Origin: a virus
Length of the DNA stretch: 31,562 nucleotides
Virus record (IMG/VR): IMGVR_UViG_3300042923_001200
Location: 1 to 31,562 of that record
Strand: one strand, 5' to 3'
The translations under genes were made by a program, and so were the position numbers. Every line of letters begins with the position of its first letter. The first letter of the stretch is position 1. Positions 1-8,912 of the stretch are shown here, one piece after another. The notes beneath the pieces were generated by a model that made no database searches, was not told the origin of the DNA, and saw nothing but the letters and a program-made list of their open reading frames with translations.

Positions 1-52
1 CTGTTTTCACGCAAAAAATCCGTTTATAAAATTTTTAAAAGGAGGAATTTAT

Positions 53-244
53 ATGCCAAAGTTAAATGCATTTACAGAACGAGGAATAATATATTTTCAA
101 GCAACCAATCTTGAAGAATTCAAGACATTGATAGCGCAAGCAGAAAAACAAGCTCAGCAGCTTAATGAAACGGTTGCTGGGCTTGTTAACTTTAAGTTCC
201 AGTTTAAATTTACAGAACAAAATGAAAATATTGAGTCTACTTAA
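53..244 (+). CDS. Small protein of unknown function
   Basis: Encodes 63 residues and follows a strong ribosome site (AAAGGAGG, about 7 bases before the ATG). The product is rich in Gln, Glu and Lys. Residues 20-45 look like one amphipathic helix, with no membrane segment, Cys pair or catalytic motif. It is the last rightward gene before the antisense DUF4145 gene, and the two 3' ends overlap by 8 bp. I do not recognise the family. The good ribosome site and the position at the end of an apparent early operon argue that it is real. Confidence 0.6.
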   Translation: MPKLNAFTERGIIYFQATNLEEFKTLIAQAEKQAQQLNETVAGLVNFKFQFKFTEQNENIEST

Positions 245-944
245 TAGGCTCAATTGTAGCAGCTTCTTCAGTTTCTAATATCATAGATATCCAATGAACA
301 GTCAATCTTATCAATTTTTTTAAGTCGTCAATATCCTTATCAGTAAATTTTTGGATGTAGTGTGTTTGATCGTTTCCTAACCAGACCGCTCTTGAAGCGG
401 CAGTTTTTAATTGAGAGTTATCGATAAAATTATTAACACAAGCGCCAAGTTGTGATTTAACAATGGAGTCTCTTTTATCTGCGTTTTGCATTATCAAAAA
501 ATCCTTTATTAAAAATTCTAGGGCCTTACGATACCCTATGCCTGCAATTTCATCTAAGCCGTAAGCTTCTGCATTTAACGCCTGATTATATATTTTCACA
601 AAATTTGGCGAGGCCCCTTCTATTAACTCATCAAAATCTTTTGCTACAAATGTTTGAGGCGCTAGAATAGAGAGAATTCCTCCACCAAAACTTTTATTTC
701 CAGTTCCACTAGTGAGCAATACTTTGTCATATTTAGCAATGAAAGGATTATTGCAAGCTTTACATAAATACATGAATGCTATGTTAAATCTATCTGGCCT
801 AGGTATGTTGAGCTCATAAGCATATGAATAAAGCTGGACCGGCTTAATAGCGTGTCTACACATTGGACATTCTGCAACTTCGTCTACTGTATATGAGTAA
901 CTAATGCTACCAAACAATACCATAGTTACAAATTTCAAAATCAT
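237..944 (-). CDS. Zinc-ribbon DUF4145 domain protein (antisense accessory gene)
   Basis: About 235 residues, transcribed against all surrounding genes. Two CxxC pairs (Cys26/Cys29 and Cys61/Cys64) form a probable zinc ribbon. Residues about 105-215 match the DUF4145 helical domain, including the stretch around GLDEIAGIGYRKALEFLIKD and a conserved WLGNDQTHY segment. DUF4145 is common in stand-alone proteins and as a module of restriction or other defence proteins; its biochemical role is unknown. The first codon could be GTG at 947 or ATG at 944. ATG is preferred because AGGAAGG lies a suitable distance upstream. The N-terminus is mildly hydrophobic but precedes the ribbon, so I do not call a signal peptide. 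It has its own promoter, which is typical of cargo expressed in the lysogen. Confidence 0.8.
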   Translation of the reverse strand: MILKFVTMVLFGSISYSYTVDEVAECPMCRHAIKPVQLYSYAYELNIPRPDRFNIAFMYLCKACNNPFIAKYDKVLLTSGTGNKSFGGGILSILAPQTFVAKDFDELIEGASPNFVKIYNQALNAEAYGLDEIAGIGYRKALEFLIKDFLIMQNADKRDSIVKSQLGACVNNFIDNSQLKTAASRAVWLGNDQTHYIQKFTDKDIDDLKKLIRLTVHWISMILETEEAATIEPIK

Positions 945-962
945 CACCCCCCTTCCTATAAA

Positions 963-991
963 ATTTTACCACAAAGGGCACATACTTACAA
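963..991 (-). promoter_or_regulatory. Sigma-A-type promoter of the DUF4145 gene
   Basis: On the minus strand, TTGTAA (-35, bases 991-986) and TAAAAT (-10, bases 968-963) are separated by exactly 17 bp. The promoter lies directly before the DUF4145 start. Its -35 box adjoins the ribosome site of the small terminase gene on the other strand. Confidence 0.5.
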
Positions 992-1007
992 AGGAGGTGC
1001 AGGCTCT

Positions 1008-1520
1008 ATGCCAAGAAATGCTCAGCCCATAGAAGTTATCAAGGGTAATGGCAGAAGCCATCACCTTACAAAGGCGGAAATTGAGAGGCGAAAAGCTGCT
1101 GAAATTAAAATAAAAAATAAGAATTTTAAAGTAAGTGATTTAGTGATGCTGGATCCAAGAGCTCTTGAGGAATTTAAGAAATTGAAGAAATTATATAAGG
1201 ACCTTGAATTTGTAGGAGCCTTGGATGAACACATAATAAATCAATACTGCTTAGCAGTTAGTGAATTGGATGATTTAATCTTTGCTCTAAATTTTGCCAG
1301 ACAACAGATGCGATATGGGAGCATAGAGAATCAAAAACTTGGACTCAGTTCATTTATGGAGATCGATGTTGAGATAAGAATGAAACGTCAAGAAATTTTG
1401 AGGCTATCCGATAGGCTATATCTCAATCCTGTAGCAAGAACTAAGAATGTACCAAAGAAACCTGCAGAGGAACCACCGAAGAATAAGTTTAGTAAGTTTG
1501 TAGGTGGTGCTAGTGGATAG
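1008..1520 (+). CDS. terS: Phage terminase small subunit, P27 family
   Basis: 170 residues, preceded by AAAGGAGG. The protein recognises the packaging site and brings viral DNA to the large subunit. It has the P27-type pattern: a basic N-terminus with a PIEVIKGNGRSHHLTKAEIE-like opening, a helical middle that starts around the LDPRALEEFKKLKKLY segment, and a basic C-terminus. It starts the late operon and overlaps the large-subunit gene by a few codons. No HNH nuclease gene lies directly upstream, unlike many cos-type Firmicute phages. Assignment rests on sequence character plus position. Confidence 0.88.
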   Translation: MPRNAQPIEVIKGNGRSHHLTKAEIERRKAAEIKIKNKNFKVSDLVMLDPRALEEFKKLKKLYKDLEFVGALDEHIINQYCLAVSELDDLIFALNFARQQMRYGSIENQKLGLSSFMEIDVEIRMKRQEILRLSDRLYLNPVARTKNVPKKPAEEPPKNKFSKFVGGASG

Positions 1521-3252
1521 AATAGATAGGGCTACCAAGTATGCTATTGATGTTGTTGAAGGACGAGAGGTTGCTGGTAAACTTGTTATATTAGCATGCC
1601 AAAGACATTTAGATGATCTTGAAAGAGCAAAACTTGCTCCTTATAAATATGAATTTGATATTGAAAAGTCTCTGCGAATAATTGATTATGCAGAGACTTT
1701 GTTTATTGCTGAAGGTGAAGAGAAAGTCCAGCTTAAACTTTATCCGTTCCAGGACTTTATCTTAGGATCCTTGAACGGTTGGGTTGAGAAGGGAAGCGGT
1801 TACCGCAGATTTAGAACTTCATATATTCAACTTGGAAGGCAGAATGGTAAATCCTTTCTCAATGGTATACTAGGAACTTACTATGGTAACTTTGATGGAT
1901 ATAATTATGGCCAGATTTACTGTACTGCTACAAAAGCAGATCAAGCCAAAATTGTATATAACGAAATGGTCAAATTCATAAATTCTGATGTTGATCTGAA
2001 AGAATTATTTAAGGTCCAGGAGTATAAGAGTACCATCGAATGCCTTATTACTAACTCAGTAATAAAAGCACTAGGAAGAGATACAAAGTCCATCGATGGT
2101 TTTAGACCTTTACTTGGTATAGTTGATGAATATCACGCTCACAAGGATAATCAGATGTACAAGCTCCTTGAGGGTGGTATTAAGAAGATGAAGCAAGCAC
2201 TCATTTCTGTTATAACCACTGCAGGCTTTGACCTTAACGGACCCTGCTATGAGTTATATGAATTTTGTTGTAATTTGCTTAAAGGTGTATTCAGTAATGA
2301 AACCCAGTTCGTGTATATAGCTCAGATGAATGAGGAGGATGATATCTGGTATCCTCAGAACTGGATTAAAGCAAATCCAACTTTAGCTTTTGATAGCGCA
2401 GCCCTTGAAAATCTTATTCCTATCGCGGATACTGCAAAAGCAATGGGCGGTTCTACGTTAAGAGATTTCATGACTAAACAACTTAATATTTGGGTGCAAC
2501 TTACTGACAACCAGTATATGAAAAATTTTGATACTTGGAAAGCTTGTGCTTGTGATTTTAATCTTGAGGATTTTATAAAATTTTATGATTATCGAAAGTG
2601 TTGGGTAGGTCTTGACCTTTCCTCTGGAGGAGACCTTACAAGCTTGGCTTTAATTATTCCGTATAGTGTTGATGGAGTGAGAAAGTATTATATACACTCT
2701 CATAGCTTTATACCTAAAAATCGAATGGATGAGCATATTAAGACAGATAATGCCCCTTATGATATGTGGCACAAAGAAGGTCTTTTGACTCGTACGGAAA
2801 CACTAGGGGGGATAAAGACAGATTATAAATATATCATTTCTTACCTTAAGGACATAATCAAAAAAAATAACCTTGAGGTAGCCATGATATGTTATGATCC
2901 GCACAATGCAGATGCTTTTCTGTCAGATCTTGAGGAACTAGGTTATGATACTATGATGGTCGTACAATCTGCGAAGAACCTTAATGATGCTACTCAAGAC
3001 TTTAGGCTCGAAACTGAAGCAGGGAATATAAGCTATTACAAAGGTAATAAGCTGCTTACCTGGTCCATAGCCAATGCGAAAACTGTTAGTAATAGCTTTG
3101 GTGAAATTAAGATTGATAAAGACTTAAGGTTTAAGAGAATTGACCCAGTGGATGCCGTAATAGATGCTTATAAACATGCTATGAAAGCTGAATCAAATTA
3201 TAATGCTAACAAATATGCTACTGATGATTTCTTAAGCAAATTATGGGGGTAA
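1513..3252 (+). CDS. terL: Phage terminase large subunit (Terminase_1 family)
   Basis: About 579 residues, a full-length packaging motor. It has an N-terminal ATPase with a Walker A-like segment LGRQNGKS (near residue 110) and Walker B LLGIVDEYH (near 205). The C-terminal RNase H-like nuclease has acidic residues in VGLDLSSGGD, ICYDPHNAD and DAVIDAYKHAMK. It pumps DNA into the prohead through the portal and cuts concatemers. The GTG at 1513 is chosen because AGGTGG lies 5 bases before it; an in-frame GTG at 1504 has no better site. Either start overlaps terS, so the genes are probably translationally coupled. This family is usually found in cos-type phages. Confidence 0.95.
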   Translation: MDRIDRATKYAIDVVEGREVAGKLVILACQRHLDDLERAKLAPYKYEFDIEKSLRIIDYAETLFIAEGEEKVQLKLYPFQDFILGSLNGWVEKGSGYRRFRTSYIQLGRQNGKSFLNGILGTYYGNFDGYNYGQIYCTATKADQAKIVYNEMVKFINSDVDLKELFKVQEYKSTIECLITNSVIKALGRDTKSIDGFRPLLGIVDEYHAHKDNQMYKLLEGGIKKMKQALISVITTAGFDLNGPCYELYEFCCNLLKGVFSNETQFVYIAQMNEEDDIWYPQNWIKANPTLAFDSAALENLIPIADTAKAMGGSTLRDFMTKQLNIWVQLTDNQYMKNFDTWKACACDFNLEDFIKFYDYRKCWVGLDLSSGGDLTSLALIIPYSVDGVRKYYIHSHSFIPKNRMDEHIKTDNAPYDMWHKEGLLTRTETLGGIKTDYKYIISYLKDIIKKNNLEVAMICYDPHNADAFLSDLEELGYDTMMVVQSAKNLNDATQDFRLETEAGNISYYKGNKLLTWSIANAKTVSNSFGEIKIDKDLRFKRIDPVDAVIDAYKHAMKAESNYNANKYATDDFLSKLWG

Positions 3253-3255
3253 AAA

Positions 3256-3423
3256 ATGAAATTTATAATTAAATACATTGAGGATATCCTCATATTATGT
3301 GGTTTGGCAGTAATAGTTGCAACCACTTTTTTATTGTCTACAATAGCTGGGTTATATATTTTAGGTGTTGTTTTACTAGGGTTAGGAATTTATTTCGCAA
3401 AGAATCCTCCAGAAAGGGGGTGA
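3256..3423 (+). CDS. Small two-helix membrane protein between terL and portal (DUF1056-like)
   Basis: 55 residues, beginning three bases after the terL stop and ending just before the portal gene. Two hydrophobic segments are visible (about residues 10-28 and 30-48), separated by a Ser-Thr turn, with a short polar tail ending NPPERG. A protein of this size and topology (DUF1056) sits at this place in several Firmicute siphophages; its job is unknown. Family naming is inference from topology and position. Confidence 0.65.
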   Translation: MKFIIKYIEDILILCGLAVIVATTFLLSTIAGLYILGVVLLGLGIYFAKNPPERG

Positions 3424-3430
3424 AAATTAA

Positions 3431-4693
3431 ATGTTATTTAGAAATTCATCACAAAAAATTAAGAATGCTGCACTTACTACCGGAGACTGGTCCAGTGATT
3501 TTGACACTTTAATGGGCTATTTAGGTATAACACCAGATGACTTGCAGCTTACTGGCAAGAATGCGTTAAAAGAAGTTGTTGTATACACTTGTATAAAGAT
3601 TTTAAGTGAAACGGTTAGTAAGTTACCGCTTAAAATTTATCAGGATAGTGATGGAATAAAGAAAGCTACAAAACATTATCTATATCCATTCTTCAAGTTG
3701 AGGCCTAACCCATTTATGAGTGCTTCAGACTTCTGGAAGTGCATTGAGACTTTATTAAACATCTATGGTAATTCGTATGCTTGGATTGACTTTATTACCG
3801 TTGGGAGGAATGCCGGTAAAATACAAGGCTTTTATCCATTAGATCCTGCAAAAATGGCTATATGGATTGACGATGTAGGGCTATTGAGTAGAAAGAACAG
3901 TATTTGGTATGTGTACACTGATAATGTTGGTAGTCAACATAAGTTGAAAAGTACAGATTTGCTACATTTCAAAGGGCTTACTACTGATGGCTTAACCGGT
4001 ATAAGCCCTATTAATATGCTTAAAAATAGCATAGAAAACAGTGCTTCCGCGAGCAAATTCCTGAATAATAGCTTTAAAAATGGCATGCAAACATCAGGAA
4101 TAATAAATTATGTAGGTGATTTGAGTCCGGCGGCTGAAACAAAATTCAGAGAAAAATTTGAACAAATGAGTTCAGGACTTAAAAACGCAAATAGGATAAG
4201 TTTATTGCCTATAGGCTATCAATATCAATCACTTGCTCTTAAGCTCACAGATGCGCAGTTTCTGGAAAATACAAAGCTTACTGCACAACAGCTAAGTGCT
4301 GCATATGGAGTAAAACTTCATCAGATCAATGAGTTACAAAAATCTTCTTATGCTTCAACTTCAGAGGCTAACAGAGAATTTTATACCGATACTCTTATGG
4401 CTAAGCTAACTATGTATGAACAAGAACTAACCTATAAATGTTTTTTGAATAGCGAAATACAAAATGGTTTTTATTCAAAATTTAATGCAGATGTAATCAT
4501 GAGAGGGGATCCAAAAGCAAGGTATGACTCTTATGCGATAGCAATCCAAAATGGACTTAAAACACCTAATGAAGTTAGAGCTTTGGAAGAAGATCCACCT
4601 CAAGATGGCGGTGATCAGCTTATAGTAAATGGAAATTACATCCCTCTAACGAGAGTCGGGGATGCATATAATTCGAAAGGAGGTGGCGATTAA
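3431..4693 (+). CDS. HK97-family portal protein
   Basis: 420 residues, typical for the family. The portal forms the twelve-part ring at one capsid vertex, through which terminase loads DNA and to which the neck attaches. The N-terminal half carries the ALKEVVVYTCIKILSETVSK region with SKLPLKIYQ, then NPFMSASDFWKCIETLLNIYGN. The centre has LLHFKGLTTDGLTGISPI and the C-terminal stem region has LSAAYGVKLHQINEL. It starts at ATG after AAAGGGGGTG. Its neighbours are terL and the protease, the standard HK97 head order. Confidence 0.95.
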   Translation: MLFRNSSQKIKNAALTTGDWSSDFDTLMGYLGITPDDLQLTGKNALKEVVVYTCIKILSETVSKLPLKIYQDSDGIKKATKHYLYPFFKLRPNPFMSASDFWKCIETLLNIYGNSYAWIDFITVGRNAGKIQGFYPLDPAKMAIWIDDVGLLSRKNSIWYVYTDNVGSQHKLKSTDLLHFKGLTTDGLTGISPINMLKNSIENSASASKFLNNSFKNGMQTSGIINYVGDLSPAAETKFREKFEQMSSGLKNANRISLLPIGYQYQSLALKLTDAQFLENTKLTAQQLSAAYGVKLHQINELQKSSYASTSEANREFYTDTLMAKLTMYEQELTYKCFLNSEIQNGFYSKFNADVIMRGDPKARYDSYAIAIQNGLKTPNEVRALEEDPPQDGGDQLIVNGNYIPLTRVGDAYNSKGGGD

Positions 4694-4695
4694 CA

Positions 4696-5460
4696 ATGTC
4701 TAAGTTTTGGAATTTTATTAAAAATGCAGCTTCAGGGACTACACCGGAATCTGTAGAGCTAAGAATTGATGGAGATATTATAAGTGACGATGATGCCTGG
4801 ATCTATGAATGGTTTGGGATAGCAGCTACTTCTCCAAATGCTTTTAAAGACGAATTGAGCCAGTACAAAGGTAAAGACATTACCGTATGGATTGACAGCT
4901 ACGGTGGTGATGTGTTTGCAGCTGCCGGTATTTATAATGCACTAAAAGAACATAATGGCAAAGTCACCGTAAAGATTGACGGCAAAGCTATGAGCGCTGC
5001 AAGCGTAATTGCTATGGCTGGCGATGAAATACTTATGTCTCCAGTATCAGTAATGATGATTCATAACCCGCTTAGCGCGGTACAAGGATATGCAGCAGAT
5101 ATGAGAAAACAAGCTGATGTACTAGATGAAGTAAAAAAATCGATAATGAATGCTTATCAGCTGAAAACCAAGAAGTCTAGCAATCAGATTAGCGCAATGA
5201 TGGATGATGAAAGTTATATGTCTGCAAATTCTGCAGTAAAGCAAGGCTTTGCTGATGGCATTCTATATCAAGACAATGCTGATGATCCTAAAAATGTAAT
5301 GAACTTTTCTTTTGATAGATTTGCAATTCAAAACAGTGCAAGTGTGGCAGCCAAAAGGTATTTTGACTTTGAAAATGCACATAAGCCTAAGCCAGCAAAG
5401 GATGAAAAAGAAAATGATGAATTATTAAAAGCTAAATTGGCTTTAGAGATAGAACTCTAA
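4696..5460 (+). CDS. ClpP-type head maturation protease
   Basis: 254 residues with the ClpP/crotonase fold found in many phage prohead proteases. It cleaves the scaffold-like N-terminus of the capsid protein during head maturation. Expected elements are visible: an IDSYGGDVFAAAGIYNAL segment, nucleophile Ser100 in KAMSAASVIAMAGDE, and His123 in SVMMIHNP. The Lys- and Glu-rich C-terminal tail (from about residue 225) is probably flexible. It follows the portal by two bases and precedes the capsid gene, the canonical order. Confidence 0.93.
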   Translation: MSKFWNFIKNAASGTTPESVELRIDGDIISDDDAWIYEWFGIAATSPNAFKDELSQYKGKDITVWIDSYGGDVFAAAGIYNALKEHNGKVTVKIDGKAMSAASVIAMAGDEILMSPVSVMMIHNPLSAVQGYAADMRKQADVLDEVKKSIMNAYQLKTKKSSNQISAMMDDESYMSANSAVKQGFADGILYQDNADDPKNVMNFSFDRFAIQNSASVAAKRYFDFENAHKPKPAKDEKENDELLKAKLALEIEL

Positions 5461-5500
5461 GGCTTTTTTAATATCTAAATTTGAAAGTGAGGTAAAATAT

Positions 5501-6670
5501 ATGTCTAAGGAATTAAGAGAATTACTAAACAGGCTAAATAACTTACAGGATCAAGCTTCTGAACTTATGAACAAAGAAGGTGTAACGTCTAGTGAAATCA
5601 AGGCTAAAACAGAAGAAATTAAGTCTGTAAAAGCAATGGTTGAAGCACAGAAAATAATCGATGAAGGTAGAGAATTTGACCCAAATGGTATTGAGCTCTC
5701 AGGCACAGCAGCAAAAGAACAAAAGAAAGAAAAAGAAGATACTAAAAATAAGTATCAGACAGCCTTTTTAAATTCTTTTAGGGGAAAACCAACTAATGAG
5801 GATATAAAAATTATTAATGCTCTCGCACCCGGTGCGCCTGCTGATGGCGGACTTTTGCTACCAAGTGATATTCAAACATCTATTAACCAATACAAGAGAT
5901 CACTTCCGCAGCTTGAAAGTTTAATTAATATCATACCAGTCAACAGGGCAAGTGGTAGCAGGGTATTTGAAAAACTTGCCACAATGGTACCATTGCAAAA
6001 TATTACCGATTTAAATGCTGACTTACCTGATATGGGTAATCCACAGTTTGAGAATGTAACCTATGCGATAAAAGATTATGCAGGATATATGCCAGTACCA
6101 AATGATTTGCTAGATGATACAGATCAGAACCTTATAGATTATTTAACTGCATGGATAGGTAGAAAATCAGTAGTTACAAGAAATAGCTTAATACTTACTT
6201 TAATTAGCACTTTAGCCAAGGTAACATTCGCTGATTGGAAGGCAATTAAAAAGGCTATAAATATAACTCTTGACCCTATGTTAGCAACTGGAGCATCGGT
6301 AGTGACAAATCAAGACGGATACCAATACCTTGATACGTTGGTTGATTCTCAAGGCAAGCCTTTATTGCAGCCAGATTTGGCTAATCCCGGCGGAGTAAGG
6401 TTCTCAGGTAAACCTATTGTTACTGTACCTAATACAGTGCTAGCAACTACTGGAACTACAACTAAGATGGCGCCCATGATAGTTGGCAATCTCCCTGAAC
6501 TCGTAACTATGTTTGAAAGAAAAGGGCACCAAGTTGCTTCAACTAATGTTGGCGGAACCGCATTCCAAAAAAATAGAACTGAAATCAGAGTAATTGAAAG
6601 AGAGGATACCAAACTCATAGATAGCTCTGCAGCAGTTTATGGTGAGATTGATGTTACAGCTGTAATTTAA
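5501..6670 (+). CDS. Major capsid protein, HK97 fold
   Basis: 389 residues. The first 90 or so are highly charged and helical (a coiled-coil scaffold or delta domain), followed by a conserved body beginning near AFLNSFRGKP and APGAPADGGLLLPSDIQTSI. Phage capsid proteins with this layout are usually trimmed by the adjacent protease; the cut should fall near residue 90-115, but the exact bond cannot be read here. The C-terminal part contains PIVTVPNTVL and the closing GEIDVTAVI. A stable hairpin follows the stop, consistent with a highly expressed gene. Confidence 0.94.
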   Translation: MSKELRELLNRLNNLQDQASELMNKEGVTSSEIKAKTEEIKSVKAMVEAQKIIDEGREFDPNGIELSGTAAKEQKKEKEDTKNKYQTAFLNSFRGKPTNEDIKIINALAPGAPADGGLLLPSDIQTSINQYKRSLPQLESLINIIPVNRASGSRVFEKLATMVPLQNITDLNADLPDMGNPQFENVTYAIKDYAGYMPVPNDLLDDTDQNLIDYLTAWIGRKSVVTRNSLILTLISTLAKVTFADWKAIKKAINITLDPMLATGASVVTNQDGYQYLDTLVDSQGKPLLQPDLANPGGVRFSGKPIVTVPNTVLATTGTTTKMAPMIVGNLPELVTMFERKGHQVASTNVGGTAFQKNRTEIRVIEREDTKLIDSSAAVYGEIDVTAVI

Positions 6671-6675
6671 TGATC

Positions 6676-6695
6676 GAGGGGTTGCACCCCTCTTT
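6676..6695 (+). terminator. Hairpin after capsid gene
   Basis: GAGGGGT (6676-6682) pairs perfectly with ACCCCTC (6686-6692) around a TGC loop, followed by TTT and a pyrimidine-rich stretch. The operon continues, so this is more likely a partial terminator or an mRNA 3'-end stabiliser than a full stop. Confidence 0.55.
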
Positions 6696-6715
6696 CTCTT
6701 TAAGGAGGGGGTAAA

Positions 6716-6991
6716 GTGAATGTAGAGGAAATAAAATCCTTTTTGAGGATAGACGGTACTGAAGAAGATGCATTAGTAACGGCGCTACAACTTGGCGCAG
6801 AAGAGTATCTAGACAATGCTGGCGTTATTAAAGACTACACAAAAGAGTTATACAAGCTCGCAGTTAAACTGCTCGTTGGCCATTGGTATGAGCACCGAGA
6901 GATCGTAGGTAAGTCTGATAAACTTGCTTTTTCTCTTGATAGTATAATATTGCAGCTTAAATATACCCAAGTAGAGGTGACAGCAACATGA
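6716..6991 (+). CDS. Head-tail connector protein, gp6-like
   Basis: 91 residues, starting at GTG after AAGGAGGGGG. The protein is helical, opening with NVEEIKSFLRIDGTEEDALVTALQLGAEEYL, the typical start of the gp6-like connector (Phage_connect_1) family. These proteins form the adaptor ring below the portal. Its stop overlaps the next ATG (ATGA), so the two genes are coupled. Confidence 0.85.
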   Translation: MNVEEIKSFLRIDGTEEDALVTALQLGAEEYLDNAGVIKDYTKELYKLAVKLLVGHWYEHREIVGKSDKLAFSLDSIILQLKYTQVEVTAT

Positions 6992-7314
6992 ATCCAGGAG
7001 AATTAAGGCACCGGATAAGGATACTGAAAAGCGTTACCGTTACCAATGATAATGGTTTTGAGGAACCTTCATACCAAGAAGTATGTAATCCTTGGGCAAA
7101 AGCAAACAGTCTCTTTGGTAAAGAATACTATGCAGCGGCAGCAGTACAAGCTCAAAATACAGTTGAATTTACTATAAGATATCGTACTGATTTAACCCGG
7201 GAGATGATAATTGAGTTTCAGGGTAAACAGTACAACGTTACTGATATTGATGATAAGTTTTTTCTACATCAATACCTTGTTATAAAGGCTTTAGAGGTAC
7301 CTAACAATGGATAA
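6988..7314 (+). CDS. Head closure (head-tail joining) protein
   Basis: 108 residues, mostly beta. It has the family opening MNPGELRHRIRI and a later WAKANSLFGKEYYAAAAVQ segment, as in the Phage_H_T_join/SPP1 gp16-like group. It seals the DNA exit channel below the connector until injection. It is translationally coupled to both neighbours: ATGA with the upstream gene and an 8-bp overlap with the next. Confidence 0.87.
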   Translation: MNPGELRHRIRILKSVTVTNDNGFEEPSYQEVCNPWAKANSLFGKEYYAAAAVQAQNTVEFTIRYRTDLTREMIIEFQGKQYNVTDIDDKFFLHQYLVIKALEVPNNG

Positions 7315-7660
7315 CGGTATAGAAATAGATGGATTTGACGGACTCGAAGAGCTATTGCAGGATATGACTGTAACGGAACAGGATGAGAAAAGGGCCATGA
7401 AAAAGGCATTATCTCCGATAACTGATGAAGTTACTAAGAATGCCCCTTCAAAAAGTGGAAGATTAAAAAAATCAATAAAAACCAGCGTTAAAGTAGAAGA
7501 TTTTGCTGTTGTTGGGCGAGTAAGAATAAATAGTTTCTATGGATGCTTTCAGGAGTTTGGAACATCACAACAAAAAGCGAACATTGGCTTTTTTGAAAGG
7601 TCCGTTAATAAATCTTCCGGGGAGTCTATAAATATTCTTGCTAAAGAGCTCTTAAAGTAG
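7307..7660 (+). CDS. HK97 gp10-like neck/minor tail protein
   Basis: 117 residues. It contains the signature ITDEVTKNAPSKSGRLKKSIKT followed by YGCFQEFGTSQQKAN and F-x-R near the C-terminus, typical of the HK97 gp10 family in the neck region. It overlaps the head-closure gene by 8 bp, so expression is coupled. Confidence 0.87.
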   Translation: MDNGIEIDGFDGLEELLQDMTVTEQDEKRAMKKALSPITDEVTKNAPSKSGRLKKSIKTSVKVEDFAVVGRVRINSFYGCFQEFGTSQQKANIGFFERSVNKSSGESINILAKELLK

Positions 7661-8023
7661 GTGATCAATATAAATATAAAAGCTTTTTTAAGGACGATAC
7701 TAACGGATCCAGAGATTATAAACTTGACAGGTGATAAGAAAGTTCATTTTCTTCATGCTATATCTCCAGTAGCTCCTTATGTGGAATATGAAATATTCGA
7801 TGAGGATGGAGCTTTGTGGGCAGAAGGAGAAGAGATTTCAACAAACTATTATGTACAAGTTGATATTTTCTCTAAAGGCGATTATTCAATACTAGAAAAT
7901 AAAATAAAAGAAAAAATGTTAAGTGCAGACTTTGAAAGGGATATGGCTGCTGATTTATACGAACCGGCACCGATTGATCTTTATCACAAAGCAATGCGCT
8001 TTAATTATACCGAAGGAGGTTAA
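7661..8023 (+). CDS. Tail terminator/completion-like protein
   Basis: 120 residues, starting with GTG immediately after the preceding stop. Composition and position (after the gp10-like protein, before the major tail protein) fit the tail terminator group, which caps the tail tube and joins it to the neck. Supporting signs are the aromatic beta segment PYVEYEIFDEDGALWAEGEE and NYYVQVDIFSKGDYS. The functional name rests mainly on gene order. Confidence 0.65.
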   Translation: MININIKAFLRTILTDPEIINLTGDKKVHFLHAISPVAPYVEYEIFDEDGALWAEGEEISTNYYVQVDIFSKGDYSILENKIKEKMLSADFERDMAADLYEPAPIDLYHKAMRFNYTEGG

Positions 8024-8027
8024 AAAC

Positions 8028-8909
8028 ATGGCACGTGTTAATATAGACAGACTATTTCTCGCGTTAATAACTAAGGATGAAATAGGTACCGACAATTTGA
8101 CTTTTGGAACACCTGAATATATTCCGAGTATTCGAGAATTTAATGCAAAGGTAACAAGCACAACTGAAAAACTATATGCAGAAGGTAAGGTGTGGGACCA
8201 AGACACTACTCTTGAAGGTGTTGAAATTGACTTTGATTTAGCGGATTTCACCAATGACCAGTATGCCAAGTATCTTGGACATCATTTAGCAGTAAATGGC
8301 GGTGTATACACTCAGGAGGACGATAGTGCACCATATGTTGCTGTTCTTTATGAAGCTACTAAATCAGGAGGTAAAAAGACATATAGAGCTTATTACAAAG
8401 GTAAGCTCAAAGAACCAGATGATAATGTTAAACAAAAAGAAGGGAAGACGGATTTTCAGACCAATAAAGTTACTGCTACCTTCCAGTCATTAAAATCAAA
8501 CGGTATGTGGAAGTACCAAGTGGATGAAGATGATCCAAATGCGCCAGCTGACTTGGCAACAAGCTTCTTTGATAGTGTAATAATTCCTGGTGCAGATACT
8601 GTCGCACCGACGGTTACAAGTGTTCCGTTAGATTCTGCTACGGGTGTATCAAGCTCAGCTGATGTAGTATTCACATTTAGTAAAGCAATTCAAGCTTCAA
8701 CTATTAATGATAACAATATATTATTGATGATGGCAGATGGAACAGCAGTTGTATCAACATTAAGCGTTAATGACGCAAAAACGGTTGTTACATTACATCC
8801 AACAACAATATTATCAGCAGGTTCTTATTTTGCGATAGTTACTAAAAATGTTAAGAGTGCAAGTGGAGTCCCATTAGCTGTTAATGCAGTTGTAAATTTC
8901 ACAGTATAG
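8028..8909 (+). CDS. Major tail protein with C-terminal bacterial Ig-like domain
   Basis: 293 residues, starting at ATG 8028 after AAGGAGG; a longer open frame from 7923 is ignored. Residues 1-185 are a phi13-type major tail tube protein, opening ARVNIDRLFLALITKDEIGT and containing the FQTNKVTATFQSLKSNGMW segment. After a linker, about residues 195-293 form a Big_5/SbsA-like Ig domain, beginning DTVAPTVTSVPLDSATGVSS and including FSKAIQASTI and the closing strand AVVNFTV. The tube subunit assembles around the tape measure. The Ig domain should project outside and may bind cell-surface polymers; it is not needed for the tube fold. Confidence 0.9.
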   Translation: MARVNIDRLFLALITKDEIGTDNLTFGTPEYIPSIREFNAKVTSTTEKLYAEGKVWDQDTTLEGVEIDFDLADFTNDQYAKYLGHHLAVNGGVYTQEDDSAPYVAVLYEATKSGGKKTYRAYYKGKLKEPDDNVKQKEGKTDFQTNKVTATFQSLKSNGMWKYQVDEDDPNAPADLATSFFDSVIIPGADTVAPTVTSVPLDSATGVSSSADVVFTFSKAIQASTINDNNILLMMADGTAVVSTLSVNDAKTVVTLHPTTILSAGSYFAIVTKNVKSASGVPLAVNAVVNFTV

Positions 8910-8912
8910 AAT

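Noticed and set aside
3297-3512. 71-residue rightward frame between terL and portal
   Set aside because: It overlaps both the small membrane-protein gene and the portal start in a different frame and lacks a ribosome site.
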